Assembly: GCA_903854195.1 (NCBI GenBank)
Contig: CAINVO010000017.1
Span: 1 to 35,298 of the forward strand
Length of the DNA stretch: 35,298 nucleotides
Reading direction: 5' to 3'
Origin: an uncultured bacterium
Lineage (GTDB): Bacteria > Patescibacteriota > Minisyncoccia > Phycocordibacterales > CAINVO01
Shown: piece after piece, positions 16,397 through 24,683 of the stretch
How positions within the stretch are numbered: position 1 is the stretch's first letter
Layout of the letters: every line of letters begins with the position of its first letter
Position numbers and translations under genes: made by a program
Notes under the pieces: generated by a model
What the model saw: the letters and a program-made list of their open reading frames with translations, nothing else
Told to the model about the DNA's origin: nothing
Database searches by the model: none

Positions 16397-17107
16397 ATGA
16401 CAAACGATACATTAAATAAAAATTTAGAGAAAATAGAGATGGAAGAAGAAAAATTAGAAAAACTTGTCGTAAAGGAGGGGGTTGAAATAAAAAGTCTCGG
16501 TAAAAAAGTGCAGATTTTAACAGGCTTAATTGCTATTACAATCATCGCAGCAACCGCAGGTTTACTATACCTTAATATTTCTTCATCACGAATTTACACA
16601 GATGCGGCAACAATATCTGGTGCAGTATCTGACCTTACCCCTACTGTTGCAGGGACACTTCAAGAAACTATGGTGAACGTTGGTGACAAAGTTGATGCAA
16701 ATACTATTGTTGCTCGAGTTGGTACAGAACTTATAAAAACGAAAAATGGTGGAATTGTTACTGACGTTCAAAACAACATAGGTAAAACATACAATCCTGG
16801 ACAGGAAGTTGTTGAAATAGTTGATCCATCATCTCTTAGAGTAGTTGCACACATTGATGAGAACAAAGGACTTAGTGATATAAAAGTAGGTCAATCAGCA
16901 GTATTCACGGTTGATGCATATGGTTCTCAAAAATTTAGCGGGGTGGTTGATGAAATAACACCAAGCGCAAGACAAACAGATATTGTGTTTAATATTTCAG
17001 ACAAAAGACAAATCAATCAATTTGATATAAAAATACGTTACAACACTGATCAATATCCAGAACTTCAAAATGGTATGTCGGCGAAAGTTTGGATTTATAA
17101 AAATTAA
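16397..17107 (+). CDS. Short EmrA/HlyD-like adaptor
   Basis: A 236-aa second adaptor. It has a charged, coiled-coil-prone N-terminus (NKNLEKIEMEEEKLEKLVVKE), one helix (ILTGLIAITIIAATAGLLYLNI), then an EmrA-like sequence: SSSRIYTDAATISGAVSDLTPTVAGTLQETMVNVGDKVDANTIVARVG. No long helical hairpin separates the lipoyl halves, so it is much shorter than classical EmrA. The C-terminal barrel is VVAHIDENKGLSDIKVGQSAVFTVDAYG. The ORF track begins at TTG 16373, inside the previous gene; ATG 16397, 10 bases after that gene's stop, is preferred. It probably partners the downstream MFS pump. Confidence 0.82.
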   Translation: MTNDTLNKNLEKIEMEEEKLEKLVVKEGVEIKSLGKKVQILTGLIAITIIAATAGLLYLNISSSRIYTDAATISGAVSDLTPTVAGTLQETMVNVGDKVDANTIVARVGTELIKTKNGGIVTDVQNNIGKTYNPGQEVVEIVDPSSLRVVAHIDENKGLSDIKVGQSAVFTVDAYGSQKFSGVVDEITPSARQTDIVFNISDKRQINQFDIKIRYNTDQYPELQNGMSAKVWIYKN

Positions 17108-17116
17108 AAAACAAAA

Positions 17117-18679
17117 GTGTCTGACTCACTAGAAATTAAAAAAGAAGACCTTGAAAGTGTGATTGAAAAAGATCCTGCTTTGAATGTCGATGAACCGAAA
17201 GAAAAAAGCTCTCTAAAATGGCTTATCCTTTTGACTGTAATTATAGGAACTTTTCTTGGTCGCCTTGATCAGACTATTGTAAACCTTGCTTTACCAAAAA
17301 TAATTTCTGACTACGGCATTAGCGTTTCTGCGGCAGGTTGGATTGCCACTGCTTATATTTTGGCCAATGCCATATTTGTGCCTATCTGGGGAAAGCTTGG
17401 GGACACAATTGGCCGAAAGAAAGTTTACATGATGGGATTTTCTATTTTTATTTTTGGTTCAGTTCTTGCAGGTCTTGCTTGGAACCTTTCATCAATGATT
17501 GTTTTTAGAATCATTCAAGCAATTGCAGCTTCTGCCGACTACCCAACGGCTATGGCAATTCTTGCTGTAACATTTAAACATGGAAAAGAACGTGCTCAAG
17601 CACTTGGAATATGGTCATCATCGTTTGCAGCCGCCTCCGTTTTTGGACCTCTAATTGGAGGACCCCTTATTGATAATTTTGGCTGGCGTTCTGTTTTTAT
17701 GATCAACCTTCCTGTCGGAATTATTGGAATGGCTATGGCTTACATATATATAAATGAATCAGTGTCAGAAAGAGCTACAAAAGTTTTTGACTGGTGGGGA
17801 GCCCTTGCACTTGGAGCATCACTTGGATCATTAGTTTTAGTTTTAGACCAAGGACTTGATTGGGGTTGGACTTCCCTACCCATTATCGGATTGTATATTG
17901 CAACCCTAGCTTTTGGTATTCTTTTTGTGTGGATTGAAAAAGGCCACCCCGAACCAATTGTTGATCTTAAATTTTTCAAAAATAAAATTTTTGTAAGCGC
18001 TCTAGTAAACAACTTCGTAGTATTTATGGGGATGATGGGTAGTTTGTTTTTGATACCTATTTTTGCACAAACATTTTTGGGATACAGTGCTACCGAATCA
18101 GGATACCTTTTTATACCTATGGCCTTTTCATTAATGGTGGCAGCACCGATTGGCGGATCATTTACAGGAAAAGTTCAGCCCAGATATATTATTTTTTGGA
18201 GCACATTAGTTGCTGCCATTGGTCTATATCTCTTTGTCAGAATTGATCCACGCTCCGGTGCAATCGACATTATAGTACCTCTAATGATTATGGCTGGAGG
18301 ACTTGGCTTTGGAATGGCACAACGTACTAATGTTGTTGCCAGCGCAGTTCCCCAACATGAAATAGGCGTTGCTTCCTCCGTTTTGGCCCTCATCAGAAAC
18401 ATTGCAGGAGCTTTTGGTATCGCCGTGTTTGGCACAATTCTTAGTGTTGGAGTAAAAAATAAAGTTGCTGAAATAGTTTTAAATAGCACCTTAAAAATAC
18501 ACACAACCAAAGAGTATGCTCAAGCTATAGGCCTAATAAATCTTCGAGCAGAAATATCTGCATATACAAATGTTTTCATAACCTCAGCTGTCATAGTTTT
18601 TATAGGTGCCTTCCTTGCCCTACTCATGAAGGTTGATAAAAAAGATGAAAGAAATGACATTGAAGTTTTTGTGGAGTAA
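17117..18679 (+). CDS. EmrB/QacA-type (DHA2) MFS drug exporter
   Basis: A 520-aa polytopic protein with about 14 hydrophobic segments, the DHA2 plan. Family motifs are present: GRLDQTIVNLALPKI in helix 1 (motif D1 type), GKLGDTIGRKKVYMMG in loop 2-3 (motif A), and GPLIGGPLIDNFGWRSVFMINLPVG in helix 5 and after (motif C, antiporter signature). The start is GTG 17117, ten bases after the adaptor stop; a 40-residue acidic cytoplasmic N-terminus follows. It forms a drug-efflux unit with the MarR regulator and two adaptors. The substrate is not predictable. Confidence 0.9.
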   Translation: MSDSLEIKKEDLESVIEKDPALNVDEPKEKSSLKWLILLTVIIGTFLGRLDQTIVNLALPKIISDYGISVSAAGWIATAYILANAIFVPIWGKLGDTIGRKKVYMMGFSIFIFGSVLAGLAWNLSSMIVFRIIQAIAASADYPTAMAILAVTFKHGKERAQALGIWSSSFAAASVFGPLIGGPLIDNFGWRSVFMINLPVGIIGMAMAYIYINESVSERATKVFDWWGALALGASLGSLVLVLDQGLDWGWTSLPIIGLYIATLAFGILFVWIEKGHPEPIVDLKFFKNKIFVSALVNNFVVFMGMMGSLFLIPIFAQTFLGYSATESGYLFIPMAFSLMVAAPIGGSFTGKVQPRYIIFWSTLVAAIGLYLFVRIDPRSGAIDIIVPLMIMAGGLGFGMAQRTNVVASAVPQHEIGVASSVLALIRNIAGAFGIAVFGTILSVGVKNKVAEIVLNSTLKIHTTKEYAQAIGLINLRAEISAYTNVFITSAVIVFIGAFLALLMKVDKKDERNDIEVFVE

Positions 18680-18683
18680 AAAA

Positions 18684-18711
18684 TTGACAATATCCAATAT
18701 ATAGCTAATAT
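18684..18711 (+). promoter_or_regulatory. Canonical promoter of the ADP-ribosylglycohydrolase cassette
   Basis: TTGACA (18684-18689), 16-base spacer, TAATAT (18706-18711). Predicted start near 18718 leaves a leader of about 26 bases. A perfect -35 contrasts with the -35-poor promoters of most neighbours. Confidence 0.6.
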
Positions 18712-18743
18712 CAAGAGTAGAAAATCAGAGTTAGAATTGAAAT

Positions 18744-19793
18744 ATGCAAAATATAACCTTAGAGAAGATCAAGGGGTGTTTGCTTGGTGCACAAATTGGC
18801 GATGCCCTAGGCATGCCGGTTGAAACCATGTCACACTCCGAAATCATACTCCTAAACAACGGGCAAGGTGTTGTGGGCTTTACTGACCCAATACAAAGCA
18901 GGATTCCCCAAATGGCAAAGTTGAGAGCTGGTGATACCACCGACGATTGGCAACTGACAGCAGTAGTGGCCGAGTCCATTATTGCAAGACAAAGTTGGAA
19001 CAAAGCTGATTGTGCTCAAAAACATGCGGACGCCATCAGAAAAAGCACCTTCGGTTGGGGTAAAACCACCGAAAATGCTATCCGTGACCTGATCAACAAA
19101 AAAAGACAGGTCGGCAGCGTCCCTGAGAACCTTGGCCCCAACAAGGGTTGTGGTAATGGCATCGCTATGAAAATTTCACCAATGGCAATTTATATGGCGA
19201 TTGGCGGGAAAGGAATATTCGGTGACATGTGTATGGAAATCTCGTATCTCACGCACCCCGATCCGAGAGCTGGATTTGCGGCCTTCGCGGTGGCACTTGT
19301 CATCCGTCACGCCCTTGAATCACAGATCTACGAGAACACCAATCCTGAAAACATCCTGACAAATGTTATCAATCAGGTGAGAGTTCTGGAAAAAGAATGC
19401 GGAGAATGGCGTTACAATCCAGATACCGTATCTGGACGATTGGAAAAAATCTTACCGCTCATCGGTAAACCAGATCAAATCCGCCAGGAACTCGGTAGTG
19501 GCTTTATTGCCACAGAAACTGCAGCCTTCACCATCGCCACATTTTTGTCTCACCCGACAGATTTTCGCGCTGGTGTACTTGAAGCCATTAATGCTGGTGG
19601 CGACACCGACACGAACGCATCCATAGTGGGTGCAATGATTGGCGCAAACCTGGGCTGTGAAGAAATCCCCAAAGAATGGAGGGAGTTCCGAACTGAATAC
19701 CAAGAGTCATATTTCCTCGCGACCAAGCTCAATGAGCTTCAGGAAAGACTGACCAAGGCATCGTTCCAAAGCCGAACCGAAACTAGTCGATAA
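18744..19793 (+). CDS. ADP-ribosylglycohydrolase (DraG/ARH family)
   Basis: Removes ADP-ribose from modified proteins, nucleic acids or small molecules. The fold's metal sites are visible: GCLLGAQIGDALGMPVE (11-27) at the N-terminus, the TTDDW motif at ~65-69 (first Mg site), HPDPRAGFAAFAVAL in the middle, and GGDTDTNASIVGAMIGA near the C-terminus (second Mg site, DTDxN). At 349 aa it is of normal length and looks intact. Sampled 60-base lines give about 47-58% GC, against roughly 35-37% around it, and codons such as GGC, CGC and CCC are used freely. With its own promoter and terminator it looks like a recently acquired cassette. No ADP-ribosyltransferase gene is visible nearby, so its target is unknown. 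Confidence 0.92.
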   Translation: MQNITLEKIKGCLLGAQIGDALGMPVETMSHSEIILLNNGQGVVGFTDPIQSRIPQMAKLRAGDTTDDWQLTAVVAESIIARQSWNKADCAQKHADAIRKSTFGWGKTTENAIRDLINKKRQVGSVPENLGPNKGCGNGIAMKISPMAIYMAIGGKGIFGDMCMEISYLTHPDPRAGFAAFAVALVIRHALESQIYENTNPENILTNVINQVRVLEKECGEWRYNPDTVSGRLEKILPLIGKPDQIRQELGSGFIATETAAFTIATFLSHPTDFRAGVLEAINAGGDTDTNASIVGAMIGANLGCEEIPKEWREFRTEYQESYFLATKLNELQERLTKASFQSRTETSR

Positions 19794-19820
19794 CGACAGG
19801 ACAAAAAGTCAAAAATAGAA

Positions 19821-19860
19821 AAGCGCGGTACCCATTTGATGGGTACCGCGCTTATTTTTT
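19821..19860. terminator. Perfect-stem bidirectional terminator
   Basis: AAGCGCGGTACCCAT / ATGGGTACCGCGCTT form a 15-bp perfect stem with a 3-base loop, followed by ATTTTTT on the plus strand. On the minus strand the stem is followed by a broken T-run, so it can also end the convergent glycosyltransferase transcript. Confidence 0.9.
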
Positions 19861-20578
19861 ATCTTATTTCCTCCCACTCATCTACGGCGGAATGTTTTAA
19901 GAAAAAAACAGAAAAAGCATTAAGAAACCAAGTTGAAAGCAACTTAGGCCAACCAACCTTATGTGCTCTACGTCCAGTGTGGTACACAACCATATCTAAC
20001 ATGCATTTTGTTTTACCAATTTTAGACAATCGATTAAAAAATTCATAATCCTCGCCCGCCACCAGTTTTTCATTTAATCCTCCAAGTTTTTTATACGCGG
20101 TAACTCTCATCATTTGAAACTCACCAGCCGAAACACCAATTCCAAAAATATTATTTAAAATAAAATGAAGTCTATTCAAATATCCGAAAACTAAAAAATC
20201 TCCAGTAGTCTGCATTTCTGGAAAAACTTTTATAGCTACGGTGAAAGCTACAAGACCCGGATCTGCATCAAATTTTTTTACAGCAGTGCTAAAAAAACTA
20301 TCTGCATCTAGAAAATAATCATCGGCATCGAGAAAAACAATATAATTTCCTTTTGCAATTGCCGCACCACTATTACGCCCAGCTGCTATTGTCTGACGGG
20401 TTTCACCTTTATATTCCACAACTTTTGCTCCATGTGCCCGAGCAATTTCTATAGTCTTATCACTACTTTTTCCATCTGAAACAATTATTTCTTTTTCACC
20501 TTTATATTTTTGGATACAATCGATAGTCTTTGCAAGAACTTTTTCCTCGTTTAAAGTTGGAATAATGAATGAAATCAT
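19859..20578 (-). CDS. Glycosyltransferase family 2
   Basis: GT-A fold sugar transferase of 239 aa using a nucleotide sugar. SFIIPTLNEEKVLAKTIDCI opens the nucleotide-binding domain, EIIVSDGKSSDKTIEIA follows, and FLDADDYF holds the DxD-type metal motif. GLNEKLVAGEDYEFFNRL is the acceptor-side ED motif. The C-terminus (LLSTWFLNAFSVFFLKHS) has a hydrophobic stretch that may touch the membrane. It ends at the bidirectional terminator and follows the DedA gene by 14 bases. Surface glycan or glycolipid synthesis is likely; donor and acceptor are unknown. Confidence 0.87.
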   Translation of the reverse strand: MISFIIPTLNEEKVLAKTIDCIQKYKGEKEIIVSDGKSSDKTIEIARAHGAKVVEYKGETRQTIAAGRNSGAAIAKGNYIVFLDADDYFLDADSFFSTAVKKFDADPGLVAFTVAIKVFPEMQTTGDFLVFGYLNRLHFILNNIFGIGVSAGEFQMMRVTAYKKLGGLNEKLVAGEDYEFFNRLSKIGKTKCMLDMVVYHTGRRAHKVGWPKLLSTWFLNAFSVFFLKHSAVDEWEEIR

Positions 20579-20592
20579 TTTTTAAAATTTAT

Positions 20593-21207
20593 TTATAATT
20601 TTAAGGACCCTTCCTTAATATATTTACGGACAAAAACAGTAAAACCATACGCTAAAGCACATAGGAACAAAACTCCAACAGCAAGAAATACTTCTTTAAA
20701 GCCTTTAGCAATTTGAGAATAAAACTGCCCAAACCAGTAACCAACTGAAAGCAATACTGTAACCATAATTATTTCACCTAATGCATTTATGGCTATATAT
20801 TTTTTTATAGGGATCTTGCTTGCACCTGCTGCAACAATAGTCACAAGCGCCAAACCAAAACCAATTGTAACCTTAGAACCAAGAAGTATTTTTGTTTGGT
20901 GTTCAGTTAAAAGTTTTTTCATTTTTTCAAAAAGGTCAGCAGTGACACCAAAAAATTTTCCATTTTTACGTATCAATGGCTCAGCAAAATAATATCCGAC
21001 AGCATACCATCCAATATCCGCCAACAGGTCACCTAAAACCAGTACTGTAAAAAGTGGAACTAAACTGAATACATCAAATCGAAGAAAAAATCCTGCTGCA
21101 ACCATCAAAATAGGACCTTCTATTATTGCCCCTATAAAAACCAAAAAATATTTGGTATAGGAAGCCAGGGTTAGGGCATATATAAGCACTTCTGGTAGTT
21201 GTTGCAT
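20593..21207 (-). CDS. DedA/VTT-domain membrane protein
   Basis: A 204-aa polytopic protein of the DedA (SNARE-associated, VTT) family, whose members act in lipid recycling and membrane homeostasis. It has about five hydrophobic segments. The family block is seen in FIGAIIEGPILMVAAGFFLRF with its E-G-P, then LGDLLADIGWYAVGYYFAEPLI and GSKVTIGFGLALVTIVAAGASKIPIKKYIAINALGEI, in which the usual F/Y-x-R-F/W-hP segment is altered. Undecaprenyl-phosphate or phospholipid flipping is known for some relatives; here it is only possible. It sits between the flavoprotein and glycosyltransferase genes on the minus strand. Confidence 0.85.
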   Translation of the reverse strand: MQQLPEVLIYALTLASYTKYFLVFIGAIIEGPILMVAAGFFLRFDVFSLVPLFTVLVLGDLLADIGWYAVGYYFAEPLIRKNGKFFGVTADLFEKMKKLLTEHQTKILLGSKVTIGFGLALVTIVAAGASKIPIKKYIAINALGEIIMVTVLLSVGYWFGQFYSQIAKGFKEVFLAVGVLFLCALAYGFTVFVRKYIKEGSLKL

Positions 21208-21258
21208 ATTATTTTAAAAAATTTATATTTAGGTTAGTCAGATAAAATATCAAAACTA

Positions 21259-22542
21259 TTACCTAATTTTTGTAATATCTCTAGAATAAAATAATCCAAG
21301 TGTCCACTCATTCAAAATGTAAAAACGTTTACGCCAAGAGAAGAACTTAAATAAATAAATCGTTCTCCACATCCACCAAGCAAACTTTCCACTAATCTTC
21401 ACTCCCCCAACATCTCCTACTGCATACCACTTTCCAATTGAAACAAGTGACCCCTTTGATTTATATTTGAATATTTTCAGTTTGTTATCATTACCATATA
21501 TAGTCGACATAACATTTTGGAAAACAATATTTGCTTGTTGTGTTGCAACTTGGGCAAGCATTGGTGCTGGCGTTCCATCTCCTCCAGTAGATGTATCCCC
21601 TAGTACAAAAATATTTTTTGATGCTCGCAAAAAACTGTCTACTATTATCCTTCCAGATGGATGTCTGTTTACTCCCTGAATATCTAATATTGAAGGCTTT
21701 ACCCCAGCCACCCAAAGAGTAAGTCCCGACGGAATTTTTGTTGTATGGTCTTCCAAGCCAATGGCCACAGCACTCTTTATTTCAACAAAATCTTTTCCAA
21801 CACTAACTACCGATGTCGCAATTTTTACATTTATATCTTTTTTTATAAGTTCATTGAAAGCCGTCTTTCTAAGTTTGGGATGAAACTGAGACAACAAATC
21901 TGGAGATGAAGCAAGCAAAGTTATACTGACATCTTCTTTTAAAATTGAAAAACCATAAGAAGGTAGGAGTGTTTTAAAAACCAACTCTGAAAGCTCTGCG
22001 GCTATTTCCACACCAGTAGCACCGCCTCCTACAACAACAAAGGAAAGCATTTTTTTACGAAGATCTGAATCATGCACAATTGATGCATCTTCAAAGGCAT
22101 CAATTATTTTTGACCTCAGGGTCAACGCGTCTAAAAGATTTTTTAGAGTAAGGCTATTTTCTTCAGCGCCTGGTGTCCCATAAAAATTTGTTTCTGCACC
22201 AGAAGCCATCACTAGATAATCGTATACTATCTGACACTTGTCCGTAGTTATTGTTTGAGATGCAGTGTCGATTGATTTTACTGATCCTTGGAGCACCGCC
22301 ACACCTAAAGGCTTACCTGTTGATCTTGAAGGCTTAAAGATCTGCCGAAGTGGCTCTGCTGCTGATGCATGAGAAAGCCCACCAGTTGCAACTTCGTGCA
22401 AAAGAGGTGTAAATAGAAAATAATTCGTGCGATTGATGATAGTAACTTTTATCTTGCCTTTCTTGGCCAATTTTTCTAGTTTTCGTGCAGTATAAATTCC
22501 ACCAAACCCCCCGCCAACAATAACAATATGTGGAATATTCAT
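21259..22542 (-). CDS. ndh: NAD(P)/FAD-dependent oxidoreductase, type II NADH dehydrogenase-like
   Basis: A 427-aa flavoprotein with two dinucleotide folds: IVIVGGGFGGIYTARKLEKL at the N-terminus for FAD, and MLSFVVVGGGATGVEIAAELSEL near 170 for NADH. FVLGDTSTGGDGTPAPMLAQVATQQ is the second FAD motif, including the quinone-site-like AQVATQQ of NDH-2. The C-terminus (FAWWMWRTIYLFKFFSWRKRF) is an amphipathic membrane-binding region. It would pass electrons from NADH to a quinone. The ORF track starts at GTG 22545; ATG 22542 is chosen because TATAAT lies 6 bases upstream of it. No other respiratory genes are in view. Confidence 0.88.
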   Translation of the reverse strand: MNIPHIVIVGGGFGGIYTARKLEKLAKKGKIKVTIINRTNYFLFTPLLHEVATGGLSHASAAEPLRQIFKPSRSTGKPLGVAVLQGSVKSIDTASQTITTDKCQIVYDYLVMASGAETNFYGTPGAEENSLTLKNLLDALTLRSKIIDAFEDASIVHDSDLRKKMLSFVVVGGGATGVEIAAELSELVFKTLLPSYGFSILKEDVSITLLASSPDLLSQFHPKLRKTAFNELIKKDINVKIATSVVSVGKDFVEIKSAVAIGLEDHTTKIPSGLTLWVAGVKPSILDIQGVNRHPSGRIIVDSFLRASKNIFVLGDTSTGGDGTPAPMLAQVATQQANIVFQNVMSTIYGNDNKLKIFKYKSKGSLVSIGKWYAVGDVGGVKISGKFAWWMWRTIYLFKFFSWRKRFYILNEWTLGLFYSRDITKIR

Positions 22543-22548
22543 CACAAC

Positions 22549-22554
22549 ATTATA
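22549..22554 (-). promoter_or_regulatory. -10 box of the NDH-2-like gene
   Basis: Minus-strand TATAAT ends 6 bases before the ATG at 22542, predicting a leaderless mRNA. Confidence 0.45.
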
Positions 22555-22605
22555 AACAATTAAGACAACTAAATAAAGCTAAAATCAAGCCTTTTTCCCA
22601 TTTTA

Positions 22606-22614
22606 TGCTATACT
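22606..22614 (+). promoter_or_regulatory. Extended -10 box of the pseudouridine synthase gene
   Basis: TGCTATACT ends 9 bases before the ATG at 22624. It has the same TGCTATAnT sequence as the secG promoter and a similarly short distance to the start codon. Confidence 0.5.
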
Positions 22615-22623
22615 GCCCACATT

Positions 22624-23472
22624 ATGAAAAAAGTACCCGTGCCAGTAGAGCCAAAAAACACGTATCCTATGAGAATAAACAAATACCTTGCTCTCAAGGG
22701 TTATTCCACTCGTAGGGGCGCAGATGAGCTTATAGAGAAGGGTCGTGTGCTAATAAATGGCCGTCTAGCTGAACTTGGATCAAAGGTTATTGAAGCTGAT
22801 GTGATCGAAGTCAGAAACAATAGAAAACCTGAAAGTTATGCATATTATGTATACAACAAGCCGTCAGGAGTCATTACTCACTCCCCACAACTTGGAGAAA
22901 AAGACATAAGAAATTCCCTACGTATTTCAGAAAGAAGCCCTAAAAATAGCTTTTCAAAATCAGCTGGCCCAGAAAATGGAAAGACAAAACTACCAGGACC
23001 GATTGAAGCTGATATTTTTCCAGTTGGAAGACTTGATAAAGCATCCAATGGACTGATGATCCTTACAAACGATGGCCGTATTACAGACCGCCTACTCAAC
23101 CCTATTCACACACATGATAAAGAGTATGTGGTTACCACTCTAAATACACTTCGTTCAAACTTTGCAAAACAAATGGAATCAGGTGTTGAAATAGGTAACA
23201 ATGAAGGAAATAAGGACAAAGAAGAATCATACGTCACAAAACCCTGCAAAGTAGAAATCATAAACAACAAGACATTTAGAATTATTCTAACAGAAGGAAA
23301 GAAACATCAAATTCGCCGTATGTGTTCAGCCTTGCACAATGAAGTTGATGAGCTTAAAAGACTCCGTGTAGCCAACATAAAGCTTGGATCACTTGGCATA
23401 AATCAATACAGAAAAATTACTGGAGAAGAACTCAGTGAATTCTTAAAATCTCTTGGTTTAAAAAATAACTAG
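22624..23472 (+). CDS. S4-domain rRNA pseudouridine synthase (RsuA/RluB/RluF family)
   Basis: Converts uridine to pseudouridine in ribosomal RNA. The S4 RNA-binding domain spans residues ~16-62 (MRINKYLALKGYSTRRGADELIEKGRVLINGRLAE). The catalytic domain has YYVYNKPSGVITH and the active aspartate D138 in FPVGRLDKASNGLMILTNDG. KPCKVEIINNKTFRIILTEGKKHQIRRMCSAL is the conserved C-terminal block. Between ~92 and 130 there is a polar insert rich in Ser, Lys and Pro not typical of RluB. Which uridine is modified cannot be told, so no specific symbol is given. A downstream in-frame ATG (MRINKY) could be an alternative start. Confidence 0.9.
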   Translation: MKKVPVPVEPKNTYPMRINKYLALKGYSTRRGADELIEKGRVLINGRLAELGSKVIEADVIEVRNNRKPESYAYYVYNKPSGVITHSPQLGEKDIRNSLRISERSPKNSFSKSAGPENGKTKLPGPIEADIFPVGRLDKASNGLMILTNDGRITDRLLNPIHTHDKEYVVTTLNTLRSNFAKQMESGVEIGNNEGNKDKEESYVTKPCKVEIINNKTFRIILTEGKKHQIRRMCSALHNEVDELKRLRVANIKLGSLGINQYRKITGEELSEFLKSLGLKNN

Positions 23473-23808
23473 TCAGAAAAAGGCCGACAAAATAAGGACG
23501 GTAAATGGAACTCCTAAAACACAAAATCGCCCATGACTAGGAGGCGATTTTGGTAGACTTATTTACCCTATTAGTATCAACTGCAATTGGTTTAAGTAGC
23601 TTTACAATTTTTATTTTATTATTTTTTAGTTGTTTTTGTTTTTATTTTTCCTTTGTTTTTTATTAGATTAAATTAATATCGAATAAATACTTATTATTTA
23701 TCACTAGTAATTTACTCTGTAATTTTATTGCTAATAACTCGACCCTCACCTATTGATACATTCCTATATTCAGAATATTTCTTGACATTTTTATAAATTA
23801 TTTTGTAT
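23473..23808. other. 336-bp gene-poor interval
   Basis: No supported gene. It holds a hairpin at 23522-23552, then a T-rich tract (about 23597-23660) that is more than 80% A/T. A TTG-start frame (23550-23666, 38 codons) follows an AGGAGG at 23539 and would encode a hydrophobic peptide, but the T-run alone would create such a frame. The remainder is AT-rich and unremarkable. Confidence 0.4.
23522..23552. terminator. Possible terminator hairpin after the pseudouridine synthase
   Basis: CAAAATCGCC and GGCGATTTTG form a 10-bp perfect stem around an 11-base loop, 50 bases after the pseudouridine synthase stop. The right arm contains four T residues but no longer U-run follows, so termination is likely weak. 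The loop and right arm contain AGGAGG. Confidence 0.45.
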
Positions 23809-24657
23809 TTATTGTGCAGGCTCATCATCAGAACTTGTAGCAACTTTTGTAATACCAAAAGCGTGTATTTCATTGCCTACAATGTCTCCAGCAATAAACA
23901 CTCTGTCTCCTATTTGAATAAAACCTGCAGTCTGAATTTCTGGAGGTAACACAACTCTCAAATCTTGGCTGCCAGAAAGTGGCTTAAAATCAGTACCTGT
24001 AGCTATACCTATATCTGTAGTGGAGGCAATTCCGAAATCACTGTCATTATCAGATTTTTCATCTGAAAGAATAAAGCCGTCAGTAGTCGTAGAGATAACA
24101 TTTCCTCTAAAAACACCTTGGTTCTTTGGGGGTGTACGCAAACCGTGATAAAAACCACCAAGCATTGGCCCAAATAAAGGCATGGGGTTTTTTCTTTCTT
24201 CCCTATGTAAAATATCGCGATGAATTGAGGTTGTTGTAATCAAACACCCAGCAGCAATAACAATTACCGAACTCCCGACAACCAAATAAAGCAGTGGGCT
24301 CCTATATCCAAAAGTAAATTTCTTCAAAAGCCAATCAAGAGAAGCCATAAGAAGAATATCTATTGCAAACAAAAGCCAAGGAAAAGCCAAAATAAATAAC
24401 AATATTCCTCTAAATCCGAATCCGAGTAAAAGCATTCTTCCACTAATTACCAAACCGAAAAATATAAAACTTATAATAAAGGCAGATATCAAAAGAATAA
24501 ATAATGCCACCAAGCACAAAAGAGCCACTTTTAAAGTGAAGAAAACCTTTGGTCTCATGCTGATCTGACCCTCTTTTATTTTTTTAAGCAATTCCTCATG
24601 ATTGTTTGCCGTATCATGATTGATTTCGTGATTATGATTTTCGTTGTGATTATTCAT
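23809..24657 (-). CDS. His-rich multi-pass membrane protein, probable partner of the ECF sigma factor
   Basis: A 282-aa protein not matched to a named family. The N-terminus is His/Asn-rich (NNHNENHNHEINHDTANNH) and could bind metal. Three to four transmembrane segments occupy about 40-160. The C-terminal ~110 residues are predicted extracytoplasmic and include GVFRGNVISTTTDGFIL and IQIGDRVFIAGDIVGNEIHAFGI, which resemble a small beta-barrel domain of the DUF5666 kind. It starts 26 bases after the sigma gene on the same strand, the usual place of an anti-sigma factor. No classical ZAS motif (HxxxCxxC) is present, so an anti-sigma role is inference from position. Confidence 0.6.
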   Translation of the reverse strand: MNNHNENHNHEINHDTANNHEELLKKIKEGQISMRPKVFFTLKVALLCLVALFILLISAFIISFIFFGLVISGRMLLLGFGFRGILLFILAFPWLLFAIDILLMASLDWLLKKFTFGYRSPLLYLVVGSSVIVIAAGCLITTTSIHRDILHREERKNPMPLFGPMLGGFYHGLRTPPKNQGVFRGNVISTTTDGFILSDEKSDNDSDFGIASTTDIGIATGTDFKPLSGSQDLRVVLPPEIQTAGFIQIGDRVFIAGDIVGNEIHAFGITKVATSSDDEPAQ

Positions 24658-24683
24658 GTTTTTATTTTTTCTTCATTTTTTCC

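Noticed and set aside
23782-23811. Possible plus-strand promoter TTGACA with TATTTA pointing into the His-rich membrane gene
   Set aside because: The -10 is poor, the spacer is 18, and such matches are expected by chance in this AT-rich gap.
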